From assembly GCA_900315955.1 (NCBI GenBank), contig ONBC01000022.1, positions 1 through 43,447 of the forward strand: a stretch of DNA of 43,447 nucleotides, in the 5' to 3' direction. Origin of the DNA: an uncultured Prevotella sp. (GTDB lineage Bacteria; Bacteroidota; Bacteroidia; Bacteroidales; Bacteroidaceae). Positions 1-7,645 of this stretch are shown here, piece after piece. A model generated the notes under the pieces. It did no database searches, was not told where the DNA came from, and saw nothing but the letters and a program-made list of their open reading frames with translations. How positions within the stretch are numbered: position 1 is the first letter of the stretch; every line of letters starts with the position of its first letter. A program made the position numbers and the translations under genes.

Positions 1-21
1 CAACGACTTCGGACGTTATAG

Positions 22-94
22 TTGCGGAGGCAGGACTCGAACGTGCGACCTCCAGGTTATGAGCCTGGCGAGCTACCAACTGCTCCACTCCGCG
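22..94 (-). tRNA. Initiator tRNA-fMet (anticodon CAT)
   Basis: The reverse complement folds as a full cloverleaf. The anticodon loop is CTCATAA (anticodon CAT) on a CCAGG/CCTGG stem, the T-arm contains GTTCGAGTC, and the acceptor arm is CGCGGAG/CTCCGCA. The unpaired C1-A72 end is the hallmark of initiator tRNA and separates it from elongator Met. The CCA end is not encoded: the bases after the discriminator A are C, T, A. It has its own promoter just upstream (138-167). Confidence 0.96.
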
Positions 95-137
95 ATGTTA
101 CCAATATTGTTTGCTCCTCATTTCTGATTTGCGACTG

Positions 138-167
138 CAAAGGTACGAAGAAATACATTACCTGCAA
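138..167 (-). promoter_or_regulatory. Promoter of tRNA-fMet
   Basis: On the minus strand there is a Bacteroidetes -7 box TACCTTTG (plus-strand CAAAGGTA at 138-145) and a TTG -33 element (CAA at 165-167), with a 19-bp spacer. The predicted transcription start lies about 35 nt before the tRNA. The same TACCTTTG box precedes tRNA-Ala and the candidate ncRNA in this window. Confidence 0.75.
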
Positions 168-214
168 AACTTTTCTCCAATAATTATGTATATTTAGCAA
201 TTAATTGATATAAA

Positions 215-322
215 TCAATAGATAGATCTGCTATTTTCTTCTTCCTTCCTAATAATGAGTTTGCTTATGTCCTCTATGACGAGGACGATAAGGACAACGA
301 AAACAAGGACTGCAAAGAGCAT
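215..322 (-). CDS. Possible small membrane peptide or gene remnant
   Basis: A minus-strand open frame encodes a run of hydrophobic residues (FAVLVFVVLIVLV) followed by a charged tail (KLIIRKEEE). It looks like a single transmembrane helix with a cytoplasmic end. The first ATG gives 35 residues. The open frame continues about 20 codons further upstream, still hydrophobic, without an obvious start codon, so the 5' end may be decayed or use an unusual start. It lies in the roughly 400-bp gap between the SusD gene and tRNA-fMet, where nothing else is evident. I do not recognise the family. Confidence 0.25.
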   Translation of the reverse strand: MLFAVLVFVVLIVLVIEDISKLIIRKEEENSRSIY

Positions 323-494
323 GATGAAAAAAGCAATAGTTAGGAGGATGAATGGGACGACGACGGATAATGTCGCACCGGATTTATGCCCCCATGACCA
401 TAGATGTCAAGTGCGGGCGATCTACAGGCTTCCCTTAGACCGCCCCACACAATGATAAAGAGTGTGCACGAATAATCTGTTAGAGCTACGAATA

Positions 495-2435
495 TTAATA
501 TCCAGGATTCTGTGAGAGTTTCTTATTACGCAGCAACTCTGATGTTGGAATGGGCATCACAAGTTTCTGAACGTCAAAGTCCCAAGTGCGATAGGTATGC
601 CAATTATTCAGTTTATCAGGATCAGTGTTAGGCACTCCTACCCCTTTAGGATAGTTACATTCTATATCAGGTATGAGGAATTCAGAACGCTGAAGATCAG
701 CCTTCAGATAGAATTCCGAATTAAACTCTTTCCGACGTTCCTGACCCAAAGCCACTTCCCAAGGCTGCAATCCGTAAGCTGCAAAGGATTTGTGGAGATC
801 ATTGCTCTCATTCGCATATTTTGTATAATATTCCTTGGCACGAGGAACTGTAACAGATGTTTCATTCAGAGGAACAGGGTAAGATGTCACCTGTTTATAG
901 TCAGCGTAATTTGATCCTCCATAGAGATTCTGATACCATGGGAGGAATTTGGATTCAATAGCACTTTTCTTCCCTACCTCAAGATTACCGAAGGCACGGT
1001 TTCTTACCTGATCGATATAACTCCATGCAGTAGCATCATCTGGTCCATTGAGCCTAAAGAGGCATTCCGCAAGGTCAAGCAGTACACCAGCATATCTCTT
1101 CTGATAGAAATGTGAAGGATTATGAATTCCATCATTTGACCAGTTAGAGCTGCACCGCTGTGTACGCCACATCTTCAGTGACCATACCGCCGGCATGTAA
1201 TCACCAGAACTTACAAACATATATGCGGCCTGTTTCTTCGTTCTATCTGTAATTCTTGTCGGACCAATCTTCTCCTGAAGAAAGGGATTGTAACCATAGC
1301 AATACTTAGAGCGAAGCGAGTCTGGCATACCCTGAACAGGATTAGTACACAGCGAATAATCACGCCGCTTATCGCCATTCTCAAAAGAAAAATAGAGCTC
1401 CCATGACAAGAATTCCGTTCCCCATCCTGCTCTGCGGCTCATATTGGGGGATGCTGCATAGAAATTGTTATAGATATGGCAATCCTGATCCCATTTATTG
1501 TAATTGCCGTCTCCCATATCCACGACGACCTGCCATACAGCCTCTTTGTTCCATGCTTCACCTGGATCCCATAGTGTAGAATAACAAGGTTGTAGCTCAT
1601 AGACTCCACTGTTCACGACTTGCTCCAGCAAGTCCTTAGCCTTGCGTACATTTTCAAGGCTCTCATTTGTGCTCACCGGCTTCAGCTCACTGCCTGCAGC
1701 GACACGCTCCCGATAAGCTTTCCAGAGGTAGCATTCAGCCAGATAGCTCAAAGCCATACCCTTAGTACAACGACCGTATTCGCCATTCTGAGGCTTCCAG
1801 TCAAGTTTCTCACTGGCAATCATGAAGTCATTGATCAGATAGTCCCACATTTCGCTGTCTGAGGAAGCGGCAGCCTTCTCGGGTGTGTTACTATACGTCT
1901 CTCCCTCTAAAAGCATCGGCACCTTACCAAAATTCTCCACGAGCCATAGATAAAAGAATCCTCGCAAAGCATGGGCCTGCCCATCAAGCTGATCATATGA
2001 TTTCCAGCTTTTGCGTGTTTGTTCATCGAGTTTCTCCAATCCGGCGATGAAGTTGTTCGCCCTGCCTACCTGAGCATAGGCATAACGCCATCCTGGCCCG
2101 AGGTCACGGTCATCAGCCGCCCATTGTTGGTTATTCCACTGGGCATCCCATCCCGAAGCCTGCGTGTCAAGCGTTGTATGTCCGCCTGTGAGCAACTGTG
2201 GCTTGTAATTCCAGTCGGTTTCCTGAAACGTGCCATTTTGCGTAGGCCAAAGCATGTCATAGACGCCATCAAGCCCTATGGCAGCCTTTTCCTCACTTGT
2301 AAACATTTGATCTGCCGGCAGGATGCTGTAATGGTCGACATCGAGGAATTTGTCAGCATTACAGGATGACAGCCCAATCAATCCGACACATCCGAAAAGA
2401 AAATATAATAACTTGTGATTCATTTCCATTATCAT
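495..2435 (-). CDS. SusD/RagB-family outer-membrane glycan-binding lipoprotein
   Basis: This 646-residue protein has the SusD hallmarks: a lipoprotein signal ending LSSC near residue 25, the SusD-type N-terminal segment, TPR-like helices through the middle (AECLFRLNG, YIDQVRNRAFG) and the typical C-terminal NKKLSQNPGY. SusD proteins sit on the cell surface as the lid of a SusC channel and capture oligosaccharides. It begins 21 bp after the stop of the upstream SusC, so the two are almost certainly one transcript and one complex. A start at Met5 (2423) gives a cleaner signal peptide. The substrate cannot be read from the sequence; the neighbouring GH5 enzyme suggests a beta-glucan-type polymer. 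Confidence 0.95.
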   Translation of the reverse strand: MIMEMNHKLLYFLFGCVGLIGLSSCNADKFLDVDHYSILPADQMFTSEEKAAIGLDGVYDMLWPTQNGTFQETDWNYKPQLLTGGHTTLDTQASGWDAQWNNQQWAADDRDLGPGWRYAYAQVGRANNFIAGLEKLDEQTRKSWKSYDQLDGQAHALRGFFYLWLVENFGKVPMLLEGETYSNTPEKAAASSDSEMWDYLINDFMIASEKLDWKPQNGEYGRCTKGMALSYLAECYLWKAYRERVAAGSELKPVSTNESLENVRKAKDLLEQVVNSGVYELQPCYSTLWDPGEAWNKEAVWQVVVDMGDGNYNKWDQDCHIYNNFYAASPNMSRRAGWGTEFLSWELYFSFENGDKRRDYSLCTNPVQGMPDSLRSKYCYGYNPFLQEKIGPTRITDRTKKQAAYMFVSSGDYMPAVWSLKMWRTQRCSSNWSNDGIHNPSHFYQKRYAGVLLDLAECLFRLNGPDDATAWSYIDQVRNRAFGNLEVGKKSAIESKFLPWYQNLYGGSNYADYKQVTSYPVPLNETSVTVPRAKEYYTKYANESNDLHKSFAAYGLQPWEVALGQERRKEFNSEFYLKADLQRSEFLIPDIECNYPKGVGVPNTDPDKLNNWHTYRTWDFDVQKLVMPIPTSELLRNKKLSQNPGY

Positions 2436-2456
2436 TTATAGCACAGATGTACCAAT

Positions 2457-5400
2457 TTAGAATTGAAGATGCAATCCGATAACGTAAGTACGCGGTTGCG
2501 GATAATGACCGGCATCAACACCTTGGAAAAGGATACTTCCGCCAAGTTCCGGATCACCATATTTATTATAAGGCGAAATCGTACATAAGTTATTGATAGC
2601 AAAATAGACTCTCGCACCAGTGAGCTGCAAGTCCTTCAACAATGCCGGATCGAAATTATAACCTAACTGAATATTATTAATCTTCAGATAGTTGCCGTTA
2701 CGAATCCAGAAATCAGAACAACGCATATTCCAGTTGGCATCATTGATTGACAGACGAGGATTAGCGGCATCAGGATTGTCCGAAGACCAAGTTCTGTCAT
2801 ATTCGCCCTTGAGAATATTGGGTACATAGCTGCTTGAAGATGTCACCAAGGTAGAATTCATTGCGGCATAAGAAAGGATGTCTTGTCCTAAAACACCATA
2901 CATACTAATCAAAAGATCAATATTCTTCCACTGAGCTGAAAGGTTGATGCCATAGTTGAAATCAGGGAAGCCATCTCCGATAACACCACAATCGGCATCT
3001 GTGATAGTACCATCGCCATTGACATCAACGAATCTTATATCACCGAGTTTAGCATTCTGCTGATAATACTTATTTCCTTTCTCAACTGCCATTTTGTTAG
3101 CCTCATCGATTTGATCTTGTGAAGTGAAGAGTCCATCCGTACGATAACCGTACCAGGAACCCACAGCATACCCCTCACGGCACAATGAAGTGTTCTGCCA
3201 GTGCATACCTTGGTCAAAGCCGTAGTTGGAAAAGATATCACTACCACATTTCACAACTTTATTGCTGATAGTAGAACCATTGATCTGTGCTCCTATACGC
3301 CAGTCTCTGTTAATCTGCCTGTTATAGGCAACACTAAATTCCAGTCCCTTATTTCTAATCTCTCCAAAGTTGGTATAGACTCTTTGAAAACCTGTAGAAG
3401 GTCTGACAGCTTCATAAAGCAACAGGTCTGTGGTGTTTCTAATAAAATAATCGATAGAGATTGCCAAATCATTTTTCATGAAGCCGAGGTCAAGACCGAT
3501 ATTGGTCTGCTTATTCGTCTCCCATTTCAAGTTTGTATCAATCAGGTTCTGCTGTGCCATACCGTTTTTAACTACGAAATCGGACGTGGCAGCACCTTCG
3601 TTATAAAACTTATAAACCGTATTCTTCGAAGACAGCTGATCTACAATGAGATCAGTGGCATTGCCCGAATTACCCGTTTCGCCCCATCCTATACGAAGCT
3701 TGGCATTTGACAGCCATGTAAGCTTCTTAGCAAAAGGCTCTTCAGAAATTCTCCAGGAAGCAGCAAACGACGGGAAGGTTCCCCAACGGTTACCGGCACC
3801 GAAATGAGAGGATCCGTCACGACGGACGGAAGCCGTCAGACTATAGCGGTCGAGCAGGCTGTACATCACACGTCCATAGAAAGAGATAAACCGACTGCTG
3901 AGATCATAAGCACCCTGTGCCACCTTCGTGTCATTGTCATTGGTAAGCGAGATATTACGGATGGTCTCATAGGGGAAATCACTTGCTTGTGATAAATTCC
4001 AACTACCGCTTGTACGGCTTACCGAGTTACCAATCATCAGTGTAAGGGCATGGATATCGTTCGTCCAATTGTAAGTGAGGTAGTCTTCCAGTTCACGGTC
4101 ATAGTAATTAGACTTTGACAAAGAGAACTGATTAGTTGTGTTTTGTGTGGTGAGTGCCATCTCCGCCAGCAACTTGTTGCCGCTTGCATCGTAGATCTCA
4201 TTGTAACGATGCCGGCTGACAACAAACTCATTACCGTCTGTTGCCCGTGTATTGTAAGCATAGATAAGCTTGAATTTCAACCCTTTTAAGATATTCACTC
4301 CTAAATTGAAATTGGCATGAACGTTCGTATAAGTCGTGGCAGCATCACCTTCCATGCGCGATGCATAAAGATTGTCTCTTCCTGCTCCGACCTCGCTGGA
4401 TCCACTATACTGCCAGAAAGTGCCGTACGTACCATTGTCGTTAACCAAGTTAGGGCTTATCAGCCTTCCCTCGTCGTCTGTATAATCCATGGTCGGTGTC
4501 ATCGACGCATAGGTGCGTATATTTCCCGCACCTGTATTGTAGGTCTTGGAATGTTCGGCATCAACGTGTCCCCCAAGCTCAAGATATTTGTTCACCTGGG
4601 CGGAGAAGCTGGCACTGACATTGTAACGGCGCATCTTTGAGTTTCTCACCAAGCCATCATAATCAAGATAACGGGTTGAGAACACTCCCTGGAACTTATC
4701 CGTTCCTCCATTGACAGAAGCAGTATAATTTTGGCGAAGCGCGCTATGCGTTAGTTCCTTCTGCCAATCTATATTTTTCCTTAGTCCATCATAGCTTTCG
4801 CCCCAAACCGGCATCACCAGTACGTTGCCATCGTTGCTGCGAGCCTGGCGAATGGCTCTGGCGTAGTCGTCGACATCAAGAACATCAAGCTTATCTGCGA
4901 GTGTTTCTATTCCCAGCTCTGCTGAGCCGTCAACATGCACTTGACCCTTGACACCCTTTTTGGTAGTTACTAAAATAACACCATTGGCACCTTTTGCACC
5001 ATAGATAGCAGTAGCCGACGCATCCTTCAGCACTTCGATGTGCTCGATATCAGCCGGATTGAGGTAGTTGATGTCCGACCCCATCTGTACACCGTCTACT
5101 ACGTATAACGGGTCAGCACTGCCGTTGATCGTTGCTATACCGCGGATTCTTACCGACCCCGTGGCATTAGGAGCTCCAGATCCCTGAGAGACATAAACTC
5201 CCGCTACCGATCCCTGCAGCATGTTGTTGACATCAATCGGTGACTTCTTCAACGCTTCTTTCATGTCAACAGATGCTACTGAGCCAGAGATGTCACTACG
5301 CTTTGCCGTACCATAACCAATAACGACAACATCGTTGAGCGTCTGCTCATTGTCTTTAAGTGTAATGACAATATTGGAACCTGCTTTCACCTCCTGGGTG

Positions 5401-5654
5401 TTATAGCCTACATACGAGATGACAAGGGTGCTACCCTTCGGACCCCGAAGGGAGAAGGCTCCGTTAACATCACTGACCGCCCCATTCGCAGTACCTTTCT
5501 GCACGATCGTAGCACCAGCAATGGGCTCCCCCATGGCATCACGTACTACACCGTGGATCTCCTGTCCTTGCGACTGACCCATGGCGGTGGCACAGATGCC
5601 AACCGCCAAAGCCGTAGCACAAAGGTTTTTCAAACGATTGTTTTTACTCTTCAT
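2457..5654 (-). CDS. SusC/RagA-family TonB-dependent transporter paired with SusD
   Basis: The 1065-residue protein has a signal peptide (1-26), a carboxypeptidase-regulatory-like beta domain (about 31-105, GVVRDAMGEPIAGATI), a TonB-box/plug start (NDVVVIGYGTAKRSD, about 107-121), a plug with VVDGVQMG and LKDASATAIYGAKGANGVILVTT, and a 22-strand-type barrel ending in an aromatic residue (GLHLQF). It imports glycan fragments across the outer membrane using TonB energy. It lacks an STN signalling domain, unlike its close paralogue at 11084-14359, so it is probably the working importer. It follows the LRR gene by 42 bp and precedes SusD by 21 bp. Confidence 0.96.
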   Translation of the reverse strand: MKSKNNRLKNLCATALAVGICATAMGQSQGQEIHGVVRDAMGEPIAGATIVQKGTANGAVSDVNGAFSLRGPKGSTLVISYVGYNTQEVKAGSNIVITLKDNEQTLNDVVVIGYGTAKRSDISGSVASVDMKEALKKSPIDVNNMLQGSVAGVYVSQGSGAPNATGSVRIRGIATINGSADPLYVVDGVQMGSDINYLNPADIEHIEVLKDASATAIYGAKGANGVILVTTKKGVKGQVHVDGSAELGIETLADKLDVLDVDDYARAIRQARSNDGNVLVMPVWGESYDGLRKNIDWQKELTHSALRQNYTASVNGGTDKFQGVFSTRYLDYDGLVRNSKMRRYNVSASFSAQVNKYLELGGHVDAEHSKTYNTGAGNIRTYASMTPTMDYTDDEGRLISPNLVNDNGTYGTFWQYSGSSEVGAGRDNLYASRMEGDAATTYTNVHANFNLGVNILKGLKFKLIYAYNTRATDGNEFVVSRHRYNEIYDASGNKLLAEMALTTQNTTNQFSLSKSNYYDRELEDYLTYNWTNDIHALTLMIGNSVSRTSGSWNLSQASDFPYETIRNISLTNDNDTKVAQGAYDLSSRFISFYGRVMYSLLDRYSLTASVRRDGSSHFGAGNRWGTFPSFAASWRISEEPFAKKLTWLSNAKLRIGWGETGNSGNATDLIVDQLSSKNTVYKFYNEGAATSDFVVKNGMAQQNLIDTNLKWETNKQTNIGLDLGFMKNDLAISIDYFIRNTTDLLLYEAVRPSTGFQRVYTNFGEIRNKGLEFSVAYNRQINRDWRIGAQINGSTISNKVVKCGSDIFSNYGFDQGMHWQNTSLCREGYAVGSWYGYRTDGLFTSQDQIDEANKMAVEKGNKYYQQNAKLGDIRFVDVNGDGTITDADCGVIGDGFPDFNYGINLSAQWKNIDLLISMYGVLGQDILSYAAMNSTLVTSSSSYVPNILKGEYDRTWSSDNPDAANPRLSINDANWNMRCSDFWIRNGNYLKINNIQLGYNFDPALLKDLQLTGARVYFAINNLCTISPYNKYGDPELGGSILFQGVDAGHYPQPRTYVIGLHLQF

Positions 5655-5696
5655 AACAAGTTGTTTTAGGAAAGCCTCCCATGCAATGCGCCGTTA

Positions 5697-6848
5697 CTAT
5701 CTTACCAGTTCCTTTCTTACCGTGCCGTCACTCATCTTCACGAGATTCAAGCCCTTCTGCGCCTTGCTGAGCGCTTTACCATCAAGGGTGTAACGAGCCA
5801 CAACCTTGGCATTCGCCATTTTGACCGGTTCAACATTAGATGCAGTGTTGGCGACCAATGTAAATTTGTTCCATTTGGGAGATGCCTTATAGTCTTCCAG
5901 TCTGTTCGCCGGTACATGCACCTTGATCTGCGCAAGTTCCTCATCCGTGTATCTCACATCCTGTGTAATCCCATCACCATCATCGTCATAGAATCCGTCG
6001 AAAAGCATGACATAGTCACCGCCGATAATCTTTTGATCCTCCGTTCCGGGATAATTAATGTACACATCCTCCACATAAGCACCAGAGCGTTGGAAGGAAG
6101 TCTTTGAAAGAGTATTCATACTCTTTCCAAAAGTGATAGTCACCAGATTTTGCAGGTCCTGAAAAGCATACCAACCGATATAGGTCACATTATCAGGGAT
6201 GACAAGATCCTGAATATTGGTATTGGAGAAGCAAAGCTCCGGCACCTGTGTCAAGGCATCCGGCAGTTTGACATTCGTCAGACTTACACAATCCTTAAAA
6301 GTCTCGTTCCCCAATGTTGTCAACGTAGCCGGCATATCAACATTTTCGAGTGCCGTACAACCTCTGAAAGCAGCTTTTTGTATTTCTTTCGTATTTGCGC
6401 CGATGATAACAGTCTTCAAACCAACAGCCTTCTCAAACGAGTTATTCTTAATCGTCACGACACTGTTCGGAAGGCGGACTTCCTTGAGCGTATTGCAATA
6501 GCGGAACATGGCAACACCAATCTCATTGTCGGTAGTGCTCTTATTGCTGAACTTCGTTGCATACATCTCGCCACCGGCCTTGATGACAGCGCCACTCATA
6601 TCCAGTTTCTCCAACTTTCCCGTGCCCGTCTGCTCCTCACCCGTGTTGACACCACACATTGCACGCAGGGTAATGATGTCGTTACCATTCAGATTACCCG
6701 TCACCGTAAGATCCGTAATGTTCAAATAATCATTGCCCAACAAAGCCTGCAGAGTACCAGCCTCCTCCACGTTCACAGATTTCACCACTTGCGCATCTGT
6801 GATCAATGACATAAAAGCCAAACATACGAAAAGTAAAAGTTTTCTCAT
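5697..6848 (-). CDS. Secreted BspA-like leucine-rich-repeat protein
   Basis: The start is placed at 6848 (MRKLLLFVCLAFMSLITDAQ) because it gives a clean signal peptide; the open frame reaches further up to 6905. The 383-residue product has an N-terminal conserved module (ITDLTVTGNLNGNDIITL, then KLEKLDMSGAVIKAGG), about six LRR_5-type repeats (NTLKEVRLPNSVVTI, TALENVDMPATLTTLG, VSLTNVKLPDAL) and a C-terminal tail (YTLDGKAL, then MSDGTVRKELVR) of the kind common on secreted Prevotella proteins. LRR_5 proteins usually bind host molecules, other cells or polysaccharides. It is the first gene of an LRR-SusC-SusD set, which suggests a surface glycan-binding role here (inference). The module and tail match those of the GH5/LRR protein at 7646. 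Confidence 0.85.
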   Translation of the reverse strand: MRKLLLFVCLAFMSLITDAQVVKSVNVEEAGTLQALLGNDYLNITDLTVTGNLNGNDIITLRAMCGVNTGEEQTGTGKLEKLDMSGAVIKAGGEMYATKFSNKSTTDNEIGVAMFRYCNTLKEVRLPNSVVTIKNNSFEKAVGLKTVIIGANTKEIQKAAFRGCTALENVDMPATLTTLGNETFKDCVSLTNVKLPDALTQVPELCFSNTNIQDLVIPDNVTYIGWYAFQDLQNLVTITFGKSMNTLSKTSFQRSGAYVEDVYINYPGTEDQKIIGGDYVMLFDGFYDDDGDGITQDVRYTDEELAQIKVHVPANRLEDYKASPKWNKFTLVANTASNVEPVKMANAKVVARYTLDGKALSKAQKGLNLVKMSDGTVRKELVR

Positions 6849-7020
6849 AGCTGTTCTTAATTTAAAAGATGTTGTTAGTTTTATTGTTCTCCGAAGTTCA
6901 AACATGCTTCAAGGGATAATACGCCATGAACAGGGCGAAGCGATAGGACGAATTGCAATTTTAACATTTTGAAGCATGATCGCAACTACTCCGCCTCATT
7001 TGCAGGTTGCAGCCCGTTTG

Positions 7021-7087
7021 GCCGTCCGCAATTGCAGATCCAATGCCACCTGTCGCATGCGAATGGGACAATGAGGTTGCGGACGGC
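7021..7087. repeat. 11-bp perfect inverted repeat upstream of LRR gene
   Basis: GCCGTCCGCAA (7021-7031) and its exact complement TTGCGGACGGC (7077-7087) are separated by 45 nt. It lies in the 800-bp gap between the GH5/LRR and LRR genes, about 170 bp before the LRR start. It could form a long hairpin in the leader of the LRR-SusC-SusD transcript, or be part of the neighbouring repeat element. Confidence 0.5.
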
Positions 7088-7111
7088 TCCCTAACCCTAA
7101 CAAAACACATC

Positions 7112-7440
7112 CTGCAATTGGACGCTCACTTCCCTCATCTTTCATTCGCACATAACAGACCTGTGAAAGCTCGAATAAAAAACTAAGAATATTTTTTACA
7201 AAAAGTAAAAAATCAGGACAACAGGAATGGTGCAAAATAGAACGCAAATGGGAGGTTCGGAAGGCTAAAAACGAATTTTACGGTTGAGGAAAAGAGATGG
7301 AAAATCGACCTTCCACGGTTATGTCACCGACCTTTAACGGTTAGGCAAGTTGCTTAACCGTTGAATGTCACTGACCTAACCGTGGTTAGGTACACTACCT
7401 AACCACAGTTAGGTCAGTCGTTTGGAAAGGCTGGGAAAGT
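7112..7440 (+). repeat. Intergenic repeat family, copy A
   Basis: This is one of three diverged copies in the window (others at 18710-18920 and 27205-27511). All share a segment like TTTACAAAAAGTAAAAA followed by TCAGGACAA, then a spacer, then a cluster of ACGGTTA/TAACCGT motifs. Here ACGGTTA occurs at 7315 and 7337 (22 bp apart), and the inverted form TAACCGT at 7355 and 7377 (22 bp apart), with a variant at 7400. The arrangement is therefore palindromic as a whole. No credible gene lies in the gap. Confidence 0.75.
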
Positions 7441-7444
7441 CTCC

Positions 7445-7483
7445 CAAAAGCAAAAATAGCATAACTATCTGTTTGATAGTTAT
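7445..7483 (-). terminator. Candidate terminator of the FecR-SusC-FecI-GH5 operon
   Basis: A perfect 9-bp inverted repeat ATAACTATC/GATAGTTAT with a 5-nt loop lies at 7461-7483. On the minus strand it is followed by a U-rich tail (GCTATTTTTGCTTTTGGG). It sits about 160 bp beyond the stop codon of the GH5/LRR gene. It could instead be an operator for the LRR operon. Confidence 0.45.
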
Positions 7484-7645
7484 TTATAAACTAAGCTCAA
7501 AAATAGGTTTATTTCAGCTAAGCACAGCTTTGGTTGAAAACAATCGATTCTCAGCAGGGGTTGAAAAGAATAAATTTTGACGTTTTTCACTTTGTCTGAC
7601 AGCAGCGTCTAAATACATCTAAAATAAGGCTGTTTAACTGCAGAA

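Noticed and set aside
22-494. tRNA-fMet as the attachment site of an integrated island containing the first sugar locus
   Set aside because: No direct repeat of the tRNA 3' end, no integrase and no mobility gene were seen in the window.
6996-7247. Short minus-strand frame with CPDFLLFVKN, also seen in the other two repeat copies
   Set aside because: The shared peptide comes from the conserved DNA of the repeat family (also 18545-18757 and around 27400). Frames differ outside the block and starts are not conserved, so coding is unlikely.
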